Source: an uncultured Saprospiraceae bacterium
Lineage (GTDB): Bacteria; Bacteroidota; Bacteroidia; Chitinophagales; Saprospiraceae
Direction: 5' to 3'
Assembly (NCBI GenBank): GCA_937967535.1
Contig: CALCMV010000461.1
Coordinates: 1-5,540 of the forward strand
DNA length: 5,540 nucleotides
Shown piece after piece: positions 1-5,488 of the stretch; position 1 is the stretch's first letter; each line of letters starts with the position of its first letter. The notes under the pieces are model-generated. The model did not search any database and was not told where the DNA came from. It was given only the letters and a program-made list of their open reading frames with translations. A program made the position numbers and the translations under genes.

Positions 1-188
1 CGTTTAAGTTTGCTTGCGGGATAGTACTCGTCTGACGAAGGTTTTTGTGAAATGTAGTGATTTGTCTCATAAAATATTCGCATTGAATAAAGGGATTCGT
101 CTGACGAGTATTCGCTTTAGGCAAAGTTAAATGGCTAGCCGTACGGGATTGTAAATTACTGATTATCAGAGTTGAGCAAACTTAAACG
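1..188. repeat. Inverted-repeat element downstream of typA, cut by the window edge
   Basis: CGTTTAAGTTTGCT (1-14) is the exact inverse of AGCAAACTTAAACG (175-188). Inside, TACTCGTCTGACGAA (25-39) and TTCGTCTGACGAGTA (96-110) form a second inverted pair with one central mismatch; both contain TCGTCTGACGA. The outer arm may continue beyond base 1. The two pairs are not concentric, so this may be two overlapping repeats rather than one element. No gene is seen within it. Confidence 0.6.
133..148. repeat. Overlapping palindromes GGCTAGCC and CCGTACGG
   Basis: GGCTAGCC (133-140) and CCGTACGG (139-146) are two perfect 8-bp palindromes that overlap by two bases and end in GGGA. The core resembles the CGGGA-ended hairpins at 187-204 and 5164-5182, suggesting members of one dispersed family. 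Confidence 0.4.
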
Positions 189-201
189 GTAGCCGCTATC
201 G
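187..201. repeat. Palindrome CGGTAGC-C-GCTATCG past the typA stop
   Basis: Two 7-base arms flank one base, with all pairs formed on the plus strand if one G-T pair is allowed. On the minus strand, about 50 bp past the typA stop, it is followed by TTTAAGTTT, so it might act weakly as a terminator. However, the single-base loop and one mismatch in that direction make this uncertain. No better typA terminator is visible in the window. Confidence 0.4.
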
Positions 202-250
202 GGAGAATTTAAACTTGTTCTTAAACTTAAACTTTACTTAGTTATCTTAC

Positions 251-2056
251 TTAAACTGCTAATGCTTTATTTTTAGCACGTTTACGTTCATGTTCTTTCA
301 GATAAATCTTGCGTAAACGAATGGATTCGGGTGTTACTTCCACGTATTCATCACCTTGAATATATTCTAATGCTTCTTCCAATGAAAAAACAATCGGCGG
401 TACAAGTTTTACCTTATCATCTGCACCTGCCGAGCGCATATTGGTCAGTTTTTTTGTTTTTGTCACGTTAATCACCAAATCATTCGGGCGGCTGTTTTCA
501 CCGATAACCTGTCCTTCGTAAATCTCTACATTTGCAGGAATAAAAAATTTGCCTCTATCCTGCAAATTATTGATACTAAACGGAATTGCTTTACCCGTTT
601 CGAGTGCAATGAGTGAGCCGTTGAGTCGCGCAGGAATTTCTCCTTTGTGCGGTTGGTATTCGAGGAAGCGATGTGTCATAATCGCCTCGCCTGCCGTTGC
701 CGTAATCACCTGTGTACGCAAACCGATAATGCCGCGTGAGGGAATTTCAAAACGCAATAACATCCTTTCGCCCTTTGGCTCCATAGAGAGCATCGTGCCT
801 TTGCGCTTCGTGACCATTTCGATGACTTTGCCCGATACATTTTCCGGCAAATCGCAGGTCAATTCTTCGACAGGTTCGTGTTTGATGCTATTGATGCTTT
901 TGATAATTACCTGCGGCTGACCGATTTGTAATTCGTATCCTTCGCGGCGCATCGTTTCGATGAGGACAGAAAGGTGCAAGACCCCACGCCCGTATACACG
1001 AAAAGAATCTGCTGAATTGGTTGATTCTACACGCAAGGCGAGGTTCTTTTCGAGTTCTTTTTCGAGGCGTTCGCGGATGTGGCGCGAGGTGACAAACTTG
1101 CCTTCTTTTCCGAAAAATGGTGAATCATTAATCGTAAACAACATGCTCATCGTCGGCTCGTCAATCGCAATCGAAGGCAAGGCTTCGGGGGCTTCTGCAT
1201 CTGCAATCGTATCGCCGATTTCGAAGCCTTCGACACCGTACAAAGCACAAATATCTCCGGCTTTTACTTCGTCGGTTTCCACTTTATTCATCCCGTCGAA
1301 TGAGTACAAGCCACGGATATTGCTCTTCGCAATTGTACCATCCTTTTTTATGAGAGCAACCCGTTGCTTCGCTTTTAGTATGCCGCGATGCAAGCGTCCG
1401 ATAGCAATACGCCCGACGAAAGAAGAAAAATCCAATGAGGTAATCAGCATTTGAAGTGTCCCCTCTTCGACCTTTGGACTAGGGATGTGTTCGACAATGG
1501 CATCCAGAAGCGGAATGATATTGTCGGTCTGTTCTCGCCAGTCGGTGTTCATCCAGCCGTATTTGGCAGAGCCATAAATGGTCGGAAAATCGAGTTGGTC
1601 TTCTGTCGCATCAAGGTTAAACATCAGGTCGAATATCGCTTCTTGTACCTCTTCGGGTTTGCAATTTTCTTTGTCTACTTTATTGATAACGACGATGGGT
1701 TTGAGTCCCAATTCGAGTGCTTTTTGCGTGACAAATCGGGTTTGCGGCATTGGTCCTTCAAAGGCATCAACGAGTAGCAACACGCCATCTGCCATATTGA
1801 GTACACGCTCTACCTCGCCTCCGAAATCGCTGTGACCGGGCGTATCAATGATATTGATTTTCACGCCTTTGTAGGTCATTGAGGCATTTTTGGAAACGAT
1901 GGTAATGCCGCGCTCGCGCTCCAAATCGTTGTTGTCCATGATAAGTTCACCCGGCTTTTCGTGTGCGCCGAATACATCTCCCGCAAGCAGGAGTTTATCT
2001 ACGAGCGTAGTCTTGCCATGGTCAACGTGGGCGATAATGGCGATGTTACGAATCAT
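251..2056 (-). CDS. typA: TypA/BipA ribosome-associated translational GTPase
   Basis: The 601-residue product is a full-length translational GTPase of the TypA/BipA family, whose members are close to 600 residues and bind the ribosome like EF-G, acting in 50S assembly and stress adaptation. The GTPase motifs are in order: G1 AHVDHGKT (9-16), G2 region RGITI (49-53), G3 DTPGH (71-75), G4 NKVD (125-128) and G5 GSAK (162-165). Domain II follows from about residue 198, with the EF-G-like domains III and V after it. The C-terminal part carries the TypA-specific stretch with SRGIIGLR and NGSLIALETG. There is no EF-G domain IV, which separates TypA from EF-G; LepA is excluded by the C-terminal part. 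The ATG start is supported by MIRNIAIIAHVDHGKT, typical of the family, and by an AT-rich leader without a Shine-Dalgarno. A promoter element lies about 77 bp upstream, and the preceding gene ends in its own terminator, so typA looks monocistronic. The gene is complete and unremarkable. Confidence 0.98.
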   Translation of the reverse strand: MIRNIAIIAHVDHGKTTLVDKLLLAGDVFGAHEKPGELIMDNNDLERERGITIVSKNASMTYKGVKINIIDTPGHSDFGGEVERVLNMADGVLLLVDAFEGPMPQTRFVTQKALELGLKPIVVINKVDKENCKPEEVQEAIFDLMFNLDATEDQLDFPTIYGSAKYGWMNTDWREQTDNIIPLLDAIVEHIPSPKVEEGTLQMLITSLDFSSFVGRIAIGRLHRGILKAKQRVALIKKDGTIAKSNIRGLYSFDGMNKVETDEVKAGDICALYGVEGFEIGDTIADAEAPEALPSIAIDEPTMSMLFTINDSPFFGKEGKFVTSRHIRERLEKELEKNLALRVESTNSADSFRVYGRGVLHLSVLIETMRREGYELQIGQPQVIIKSINSIKHEPVEELTCDLPENVSGKVIEMVTKRKGTMLSMEPKGERMLLRFEIPSRGIIGLRTQVITATAGEAIMTHRFLEYQPHKGEIPARLNGSLIALETGKAIPFSINNLQDRGKFFIPANVEIYEGQVIGENSRPNDLVINVTKTKKLTNMRSAGADDKVKLVPPIVFSLEEALEYIQGDEYVEVTPESIRLRKIYLKEHERKRAKNKALAV

Positions 2057-2132
2057 AATTTTTATGCTTAATTATTAATGCTTAATGCTCTTAATTTTTT
2101 TACTAAGCTGCTTATTTCATTCAAAAAGAGTG

Positions 2133-2140
2133 CAAAGGTA
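2133..2140 (-). promoter_or_regulatory. Bacteroidota-type -7 promoter element of typA
   Basis: On the minus strand this reads TACCTTTG, a perfect match to the TAnnTTTG -7 consensus of the Bacteroidota primary sigma factor. It lies about 77 bp before the typA ATG, predicting a leader of roughly 70 nt. No clear TTG/TTTG -33 element is visible at the usual spacing upstream, so the call rests on the -7 match and on position downstream of the terminator. Confidence 0.6.
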
Positions 2141-2172
2141 AGGCTTTTTAATGATTAATGCTTGATAATGTC

Positions 2173-2296
2173 TTCGCCAAATTTTAAATTATGAATTTTG
2201 AATGACAAATAAATTTAAATTTTACTTTGTTTTTTACTAATAATTAGTAATTAATAAATTAAATGTTTTTATTATTTAAAATTCATAATTGGCGAA
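2173..2296. repeat. Imperfect inverted repeat with a nested 17-bp palindrome
   Basis: The left arm is TTCGCCAA (2173-2180) plus TTATGAATTTT (2189-2199), interrupted by ATTTTAAA. The right arm (2278-2296) is the exact inverse of the two joined parts. Between them lies TTACTAATAATTAGTAA (2234-2250), a palindrome around a single central A. The element is 124 bp long, has no coding content and could be a small non-autonomous repeat. It sits just upstream of the typA promoter. Confidence 0.6.
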
Positions 2297-2330
2297 CACA
2301 TTGGTGTATCATATTCAATTAAAATTGAGG

Positions 2331-2370
2331 AATAAAGAAAAAGGCTTGTGTAAAAATTTTACACAAGCCT
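2331..2370 (-). terminator. Rho-independent terminator after the metalloprotease gene
   Basis: A 14-bp perfectly paired inverted repeat (2342-2355 with 2357-2370, outer sequence AGGCTTGTGT) is followed on the minus strand by TTTTTCTTTATT. It begins 26 bp past the metalloprotease stop. On the plus strand no T-run follows, so it works in the direction of the gene unit. In RNA the innermost A-U pairs would open to form the loop. It separates the RNA-repair/protease unit from typA. Confidence 0.92.
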
Positions 2371-2396
2371 CAAGAAATAATTTTAATTTCCACACA

Positions 2397-3074
2397 CTAT
2401 TGTCCAAAAAAGATAGACAAAAAGGGTACTAAGACAGACAGGCAACCGGCGGGTTGCTGTGCGTTGTCGTTGTCGCGTGGTGGTCCGAAGCGTCCGTATA
2501 TAGATTGGATGCCGTCAATATCGTCTTGGTGAATTTGGCGTTTTTCGCCTGAATAGGAAGGAAACATAATGGCTTCAAGTACGCCCGATTCGTGTCCCAA
2601 ATTGAAAGTATGCCCCAATTCATGTAGAAAAACGGTCAGCAAATCTTTTGTGTTGGGCGTGTGCATATCTGCCCAATTTTCGCCATCATCCATTAGAATG
2701 AAACCTTTTAGTGGTTCATCTTCTACCGGTGCAAAACCAAGTGCTAATGTGCCGTCTTCGCCATCAAAAATATCGCCATATTGCGGATGACTCCGACCTA
2801 CAAAAAATAGTTTGATATGCGCTTCGTCTATGTCGCTTGTCGGTTCAAACGTGATGGTACTAGGGAAAGCAGGTTGCCAAATGGCTATGGCTTGTTCAAA
2901 AGCATTCAAAATTTTGCTTTCGTCTTCATCAGGCGTATAATTGAGAATATGCCAGAGAATGCGCCCATCATCCGTTGGTTGGATAAATGCCCCCGGTGCC
3001 AGTAGTGTGAATGCATCTCCGGTTCTCCTTTCGCGCACTTGGCAGCCGTATTTAATAGTGGGTTCTACTTTCAT
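2397..3074 (-). CDS. Matrixin-family (MMP-like) zinc metalloprotease without signal peptide
   Basis: The 225-residue product looks like a stand-alone matrix-metalloprotease catalytic domain. MMP-like landmarks occur in order: ILNYTPD (43-49), the helix AFEQAIAIWQ (58-67), DIFDGEDGTLALGFAP (101-116), MDDGENW (128-134), the zinc motif HELGHTFNLGH (151-161, catalytic Glu152), the Met-turn AIMFPSY (168-174) and the closing helix QDDIDGIQSIYG (183-194). The eighth position of the zinc motif is Asn rather than Gly, which metzincins tolerate. Compared with MMPs, the structural-zinc histidines appear lost (YGD, LALGF and LMDD in place of HGD, LAHAF and HFDD). There is no signal peptide; a single Cys11 lies in the short N-terminal segment. 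The protein ends in a polar linker (about 198-209) and a hydrophobic tail, CLSVLVPFLSIFF (211-223), which could contact a membrane. The start codon lies 29 bp after the kinase stop, with no promoter seen between, so it is probably the last cistron of the RNA-repair unit. Substrate unknown; a peptidase family M10 relative is the best call. Confidence 0.9.
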   Translation of the reverse strand: MKVEPTIKYGCQVRERRTGDAFTLLAPGAFIQPTDDGRILWHILNYTPDEDESKILNAFEQAIAIWQPAFPSTITFEPTSDIDEAHIKLFFVGRSHPQYGDIFDGEDGTLALGFAPVEDEPLKGFILMDDGENWADMHTPNTKDLLTVFLHELGHTFNLGHESGVLEAIMFPSYSGEKRQIHQDDIDGIQSIYGRFGPPRDNDNAQQPAGCLSVLVPFLSIFFGQ

Positions 3075-3103
3075 GATCGATTATATTTTTGATTTAGTAT
3101 CGT

Positions 3104-3988
3104 TTAAAAATCTCCGTAATAGACTTGCCAACAAGGTAATCCCAAATCTTGTCGCCACATATCTACGACTTGATTGCGGTCGTCGAGTACAAATCTAATG
3201 AAGTATTTTCCTTTGATATGCTCGTCGAAAATCTCTTGTTTGATAATCGAATCGCGACGCTTATCGGTGTGTTTACGCATAATGAGCATATCGTATGGAA
3301 CATTGTGTTTTGCCAACCAACGCTCGGTCTGCGGCTGAAAACTGTCCATTCGACCCGACAATAATAAGACTTTATTTCCTAAATTATGATAATTTTTCAA
3401 AATATCATAAACAGGTTGATTCAAAATGTCGTTTTCGCAAACCGAACCATCATATGGGTTGCGCCCGTTGAGTATTGCCAGTGTGCCGTCGAGGTCGCAC
3501 ATCACAGCAGGCGGAAGTGTCTCATCTTGTGGCGAATACTGCGGGTCGCGCGAGTTGCCATCGCCATAAAATTGACGGTGCATTTTGCGTATCACACGCG
3601 CACCTACTTTTTTCTCTCGCTTGGCATCGCGTTCCAATGCTTTTGCCAGACTGACCTCAAATTCTTTGACCGTTACCTCAACTGTTTCTCCGGTTTTTTT
3701 ACGGTGTTCTTCGGCGAGTTGGGTGATTCGATTGATGTTTTTGGGCGACAAATTTGTGTCGTCCACAATCACATCTTTGCCATCGCGCAATGCCTCACGT
3801 ATGAGCAAATCGCGCACACGCTTGACAAATTTTTCATTGTCGCGCGAAAAATGGTATGTGTCAAACATTTCTCGCAAATCATCTCGATTGATGCGTTTGT
3901 ATAGACCCGGATTTTCCTTAATTAGTTGCTTTGCGAAGGTAGATTTACCTGAAGCCGGCAAACCGCGTAGTATTAGTATTTTTTTCAT
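3104..3988 (-). CDS. pseT: T4 PseT-type polynucleotide 5'-kinase/3'-phosphatase (Pnkp)
   Basis: This 294-residue bifunctional end-healing enzyme phosphorylates 5'-OH ends and removes 3'-phosphate or 2',3'-cyclic phosphate, preparing broken RNA (or DNA) for ligation. It is colinear with the 301-residue T4 enzyme. The N-terminal kinase domain has the P-loop GLPASGKST (9-17; Lys15, Ser16), NRDDLR (34-39; Asp36 and Arg39 matching T4 Asp35 and Arg38) and DDTNL (76-80). The C-terminal HAD phosphatase has DLDGT (165-169; nucleophile Asp165, Asp167), NGRNPYD (174-180), SGR (211-213), DDR (269-271) and the near-identical end CWQVYYGDF. No active-site residue appears missing. I start it at the ATG at 3988, because MKKILILRGLP matches the T4 N-terminus. 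A TTG 36 codons upstream, overlapping the ligase stop, would add a low-complexity Q/N/T/S stretch encoded by tandem repeats, which is probably not protein. The gene follows the RNA ligase and precedes the metalloprotease on the same strand. Confidence 0.96.
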   Translation of the reverse strand: MKKILILRGLPASGKSTFAKQLIKENPGLYKRINRDDLREMFDTYHFSRDNEKFVKRVRDLLIREALRDGKDVIVDDTNLSPKNINRITQLAEEHRKKTGETVEVTVKEFEVSLAKALERDAKREKKVGARVIRKMHRQFYGDGNSRDPQYSPQDETLPPAVMCDLDGTLAILNGRNPYDGSVCENDILNQPVYDILKNYHNLGNKVLLLSGRMDSFQPQTERWLAKHNVPYDMLIMRKHTDKRRDSIIKQEIFDEHIKGKYFIRFVLDDRNQVVDMWRQDLGLPCWQVYYGDF

Positions 3989-3994
3989 TTTTCG

Positions 3995-4063
3995 ATGTTG
4001 TGTTGTCGAATTGTTGTGTTGTTGTGTTGTTGAATTGTTGTGTTGTTGTGTTGTCGAGTTGTT
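3995..4063 (-). repeat. 24-bp tandem repeat (2.9 copies) between RNA ligase and kinase genes
   Basis: Read on the minus strand, the unit is AACAA(T/C)TC(A/G)ACAACACAACAACAC: copies at 4063-4040 and 4039-4016, and a partial third at 4015-3995 that ends 6 bp before the kinase ATG. Looser CAACAAAACAAC repeats extend it up to about 4080. The array fills most of the ligase-kinase gap. Translated in the kinase frame it reads NNSTTQQH per unit, but the unit contains no stop codon in any minus-strand frame, so an open frame here says nothing about coding. Confidence 0.95.
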
Positions 4064-4089
4064 GTTTTGTTGTTTTGTTGCAAAAAAAT

Positions 4090-4113
4090 ATATCAACTTG
4101 TCAACTCGTCAAC
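4090..4113 (-). repeat. 8-bp tandem repeat overlapping the ligase stop codon
   Basis: On the minus strand the sequence reads GTTGACGA, GTTGACAA, GTTGATAT in three successive 8-bp units. It encodes the last ligase residues (VDELTS), and the third unit provides the TGA stop. A TTG overlapping this stop (TTGA) opens the frame that runs through the 24-bp repeat into the kinase. The repeat may have replaced the original ligase C-terminus. Confidence 0.7.
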
Positions 4114-5121
4114 TCCCCGAAACGGTCTTTCATAAGTCGGACGCAGCATTTTCCAGATAAATTGGTCGTGTGGTTTTCCGTCCAACATAGCAAACATCAC
4201 TTGCGGATATTTGCAGGTTTTGAAATACATTGCCGTTTCTTTTCTTGTGTCAAATGTTTTAAATTCTTGTTTGGCTTGTTGTTCAATTGCTTGATAATCA
4301 GCGATTAATTTATTTTTTGTGTTTTTTACCCATGCGTAAAATTCGTCGGGTACGCGCTCCAGAATTTCGTCGAGTGGCTGTCCGGTTTTGAGATATTCCC
4401 AAATATTGACGCTCGAAACTTGGGTAACAATCCGGTGAATACGCACGTATTCTTCAAATTTGACTTTCAGGCGGTAGCCGCTTTCAAATTTGACGACAAA
4501 ACCTTCTTTATTGTCTTCTTCAAGTGCTTTTAATTCGCTTAAATCGCGGATGCCATCGTAGTGTTTTACCAAAGGAAATCCTAGGTCTTTAAGCGGTAAT
4601 TCTGCGGCTGTTTTGGTGTCAATAATTGCCAGTAATACCAATTTTTCTACTTTGCCGTAATCCACAACAATGCGATTTTCGGGATAAATAATTTCAAATA
4701 AATAAGTCAAATTTTTATCCAATCCCGCCAAATTGTCGGCGTATGTAGCGTGCAGCATTTCATTGGCTTTTCGGGCTTGTTCGCTATCAAACGAACCGCG
4801 TGTGGCAATATATGCTTTGCCATCCGACCAATACAAAATCCCCAAAGAACCATCCATTTTTTCGTATACCTCAAACGGTTCATTCGGGATGTGTTGGTTT
4901 TCTTGTTCGCCCAAATTAAAAAACTTGCGAAAAGGACGCGCCACAGGATTTGCATCGGCATCAAGTATCAAGCCCCTGCATTGTAGGGTACATTCATTCC
5001 AAATATGCTCGTACTGCGTTTTTGCAGTGTAATTATAGATGAATAAATCTGCCGTCGGATGCTTTTTTTTCATCACGTATTTTTCAGCAATCATTTCACG
5101 AAGCAAATCGGTATCCAACAT
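4093..5121 (-). CDS. rnlA: T4 Rnl1-type RNA ligase
   Basis: The 342-residue product is an ATP-dependent RNA ligase that joins 3'-OH and 5'-phosphate RNA ends through a lysyl-AMP intermediate, as T4 RNA ligase 1 does in tRNA repair. Visible motifs: CRG (48-50, with the conserved upstream Arg), FRKFFNLGE (64-72, as KFFNLNE in T4), motif I KMDGS (88-92, adenylated Lys88), RGSFDSEQA (108-116), motif III/IIIa region LFEIIYPENRIVVDYG (141-156), motif IV EGFVVKF (206-212) and motif V LKVKFEEYV (218-226). The protein is about 30 residues shorter than T4 Rnl1 (374), and the region after residue 235 is not recognisably the T4 tRNA-binding helical domain, so substrate specificity may differ. Its last codons lie in an 8-bp repeat (GTTGACGA, GTTGACAA, then GTTGATAT containing the stop). 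It heads the gene unit with the end-healing kinase-phosphatase next. The ATG start is preceded directly by a hexamer-based tandem repeat and has no Shine-Dalgarno. The symbol follows phage T4 usage, not the E. coli rnlA toxin. Confidence 0.94.
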   Translation of the reverse strand: MLDTDLLREMIAEKYVMKKKHPTADLFIYNYTAKTQYEHIWNECTLQCRGLILDADANPVARPFRKFFNLGEQENQHIPNEPFEVYEKMDGSLGILYWSDGKAYIATRGSFDSEQARKANEMLHATYADNLAGLDKNLTYLFEIIYPENRIVVDYGKVEKLVLLAIIDTKTAAELPLKDLGFPLVKHYDGIRDLSELKALEEDNKEGFVVKFESGYRLKVKFEEYVRIHRIVTQVSSVNIWEYLKTGQPLDEILERVPDEFYAWVKNTKNKLIADYQAIEQQAKQEFKTFDTRKETAMYFKTCKYPQVMFAMLDGKPHDQFIWKMLRPTYERPFRGVDELTS

Positions 5122-5122
5122 T

Positions 5123-5158
5123 GATTAAGTTTAAGATTAAGATTAAGTTTAAGATTAA
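5123..5158. repeat. Perfect 18-bp tandem duplication abutting the RNA ligase start
   Basis: GATTAAGTTTAAGATTAA occurs twice in a row without mismatch (5123-5140, 5141-5158). The unit is itself made of hexamers GATTAA/GTTTAA, so the tract is six hexamers long. It ends 1 bp from the ligase ATG and therefore forms the ribosome-entry part of the leader (minus strand TTAATCTTAAACTTAATC). A related GTTTAAGTTTAA tract lies at 5185-5196 and similar sequence flanks the 3' side of typA. Confidence 0.95.
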
Positions 5159-5163
5159 AATTA

Positions 5164-5182
5164 TCCCGTACAGTTGTCGGGA
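5164..5182. repeat. Short hairpin TCCCG...CGGGA in the ligase upstream region
   Basis: TCCCGTACAGTTGTCGGGA forms a 5-bp GC-rich stem (TCCCG/CGGGA), extendable inward with a bulged T through ACA/TGT. No T-run follows on either strand. It resembles the CGGGA-ended palindromes at 139-148 and 187-204, and seems to belong to a dispersed repeat family rather than to be a terminator. If transcription of the ligase starts upstream, it would lie in the leader RNA. Confidence 0.5.
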
Positions 5183-5392
5183 AAGTTTAAGTTTAATTGG
5201 CAAATTATTTCTAATCAATAAATTGCGAATTAAATACTATTTTCATTTTAAATCATTTAAACAAATAGCTTCTTTAAAAAATTCAGTGATAATTGTTTTT
5301 TTCGGTTATTTATCAATTTTTATTTGACAAGTTCATCAAGGTAGTTGACACTTTTATATTTAAATTAAATAAATGAAAAATGTAAATTTGTA

Positions 5393-5411
5393 GGACGCGA
5401 GTGGACGCGAG
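5393..5411. repeat. GGACGCGAG direct repeat
   Basis: GGACGCGAG occurs at 5393-5401 and 5403-5411, separated by one T. It is a GC-rich island in strongly AT-rich surroundings. It could be an interspersed repeat or a binding site; the sequence does not decide. Confidence 0.6.
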
Positions 5412-5488
5412 ATGTTTCTATTTTATTGATTTTTAAATTTTTAAATAATAAAAAAAACACAAATGTATTGTACGCGTACTACAAGCAC

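Larger units (their letters stand above)
2057..2396. other. Intergenic region between metalloprotease and typA
   Basis: This 340-bp gap has no gene. From the metalloprotease side it holds the terminator (2331-2370), an imperfect inverted repeat (2173-2199 with 2278-2296) around a 17-bp palindrome (2234-2250), and the typA -7 element (2133-2140). The roughly 70-nt AT-rich typA leader follows, with repeated TTAATGCTTAATGC-like sequence (about 2065-2090, plus strand). Confidence 0.75.

Noticed and set aside
2429..2623. Second minus-strand frame within the metalloprotease gene
   Set aside because: It is a shifted reading of the zinc-motif and C-terminal region; the main frame carries an uninterrupted MMP domain, so there is no frameshift.
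3995..4063. CRISPR array
   Set aside because: The units are contiguous 24-mers without spacers and of low complexity.
3989..4096. TTG-initiated 36-residue N-terminal extension of the kinase-phosphatase
   Set aside because: It is encoded by tandem repeats and low in complexity, begins with TTG rather than ATG, and is absent from the T4 enzyme, which starts exactly like the internal MKKILILRG. Kept only as a finding.
3585..4160. Long plus-strand open frames opposite the kinase and typA genes
   Set aside because: They are antisense to genes with clear family motifs; their products are Cys/Val/Ser-rich or otherwise meaningless and match nothing known.
5121..5327. Plus-strand open frame of 68 codons beside the ligase start
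   Set aside because: It begins with TTG inside the 18-bp tandem repeat, has a biased K/I/F composition and shows no family motif; it is open by repeat content.
5383..5390. Plus-strand TAAATTTG as a promoter for a gene to the right
   Set aside because: It matches TAnnTTTG, but no TTG/TTTG lies at suitable spacing upstream and no gene follows in the window; in DNA this AT-rich the match is weak evidence.
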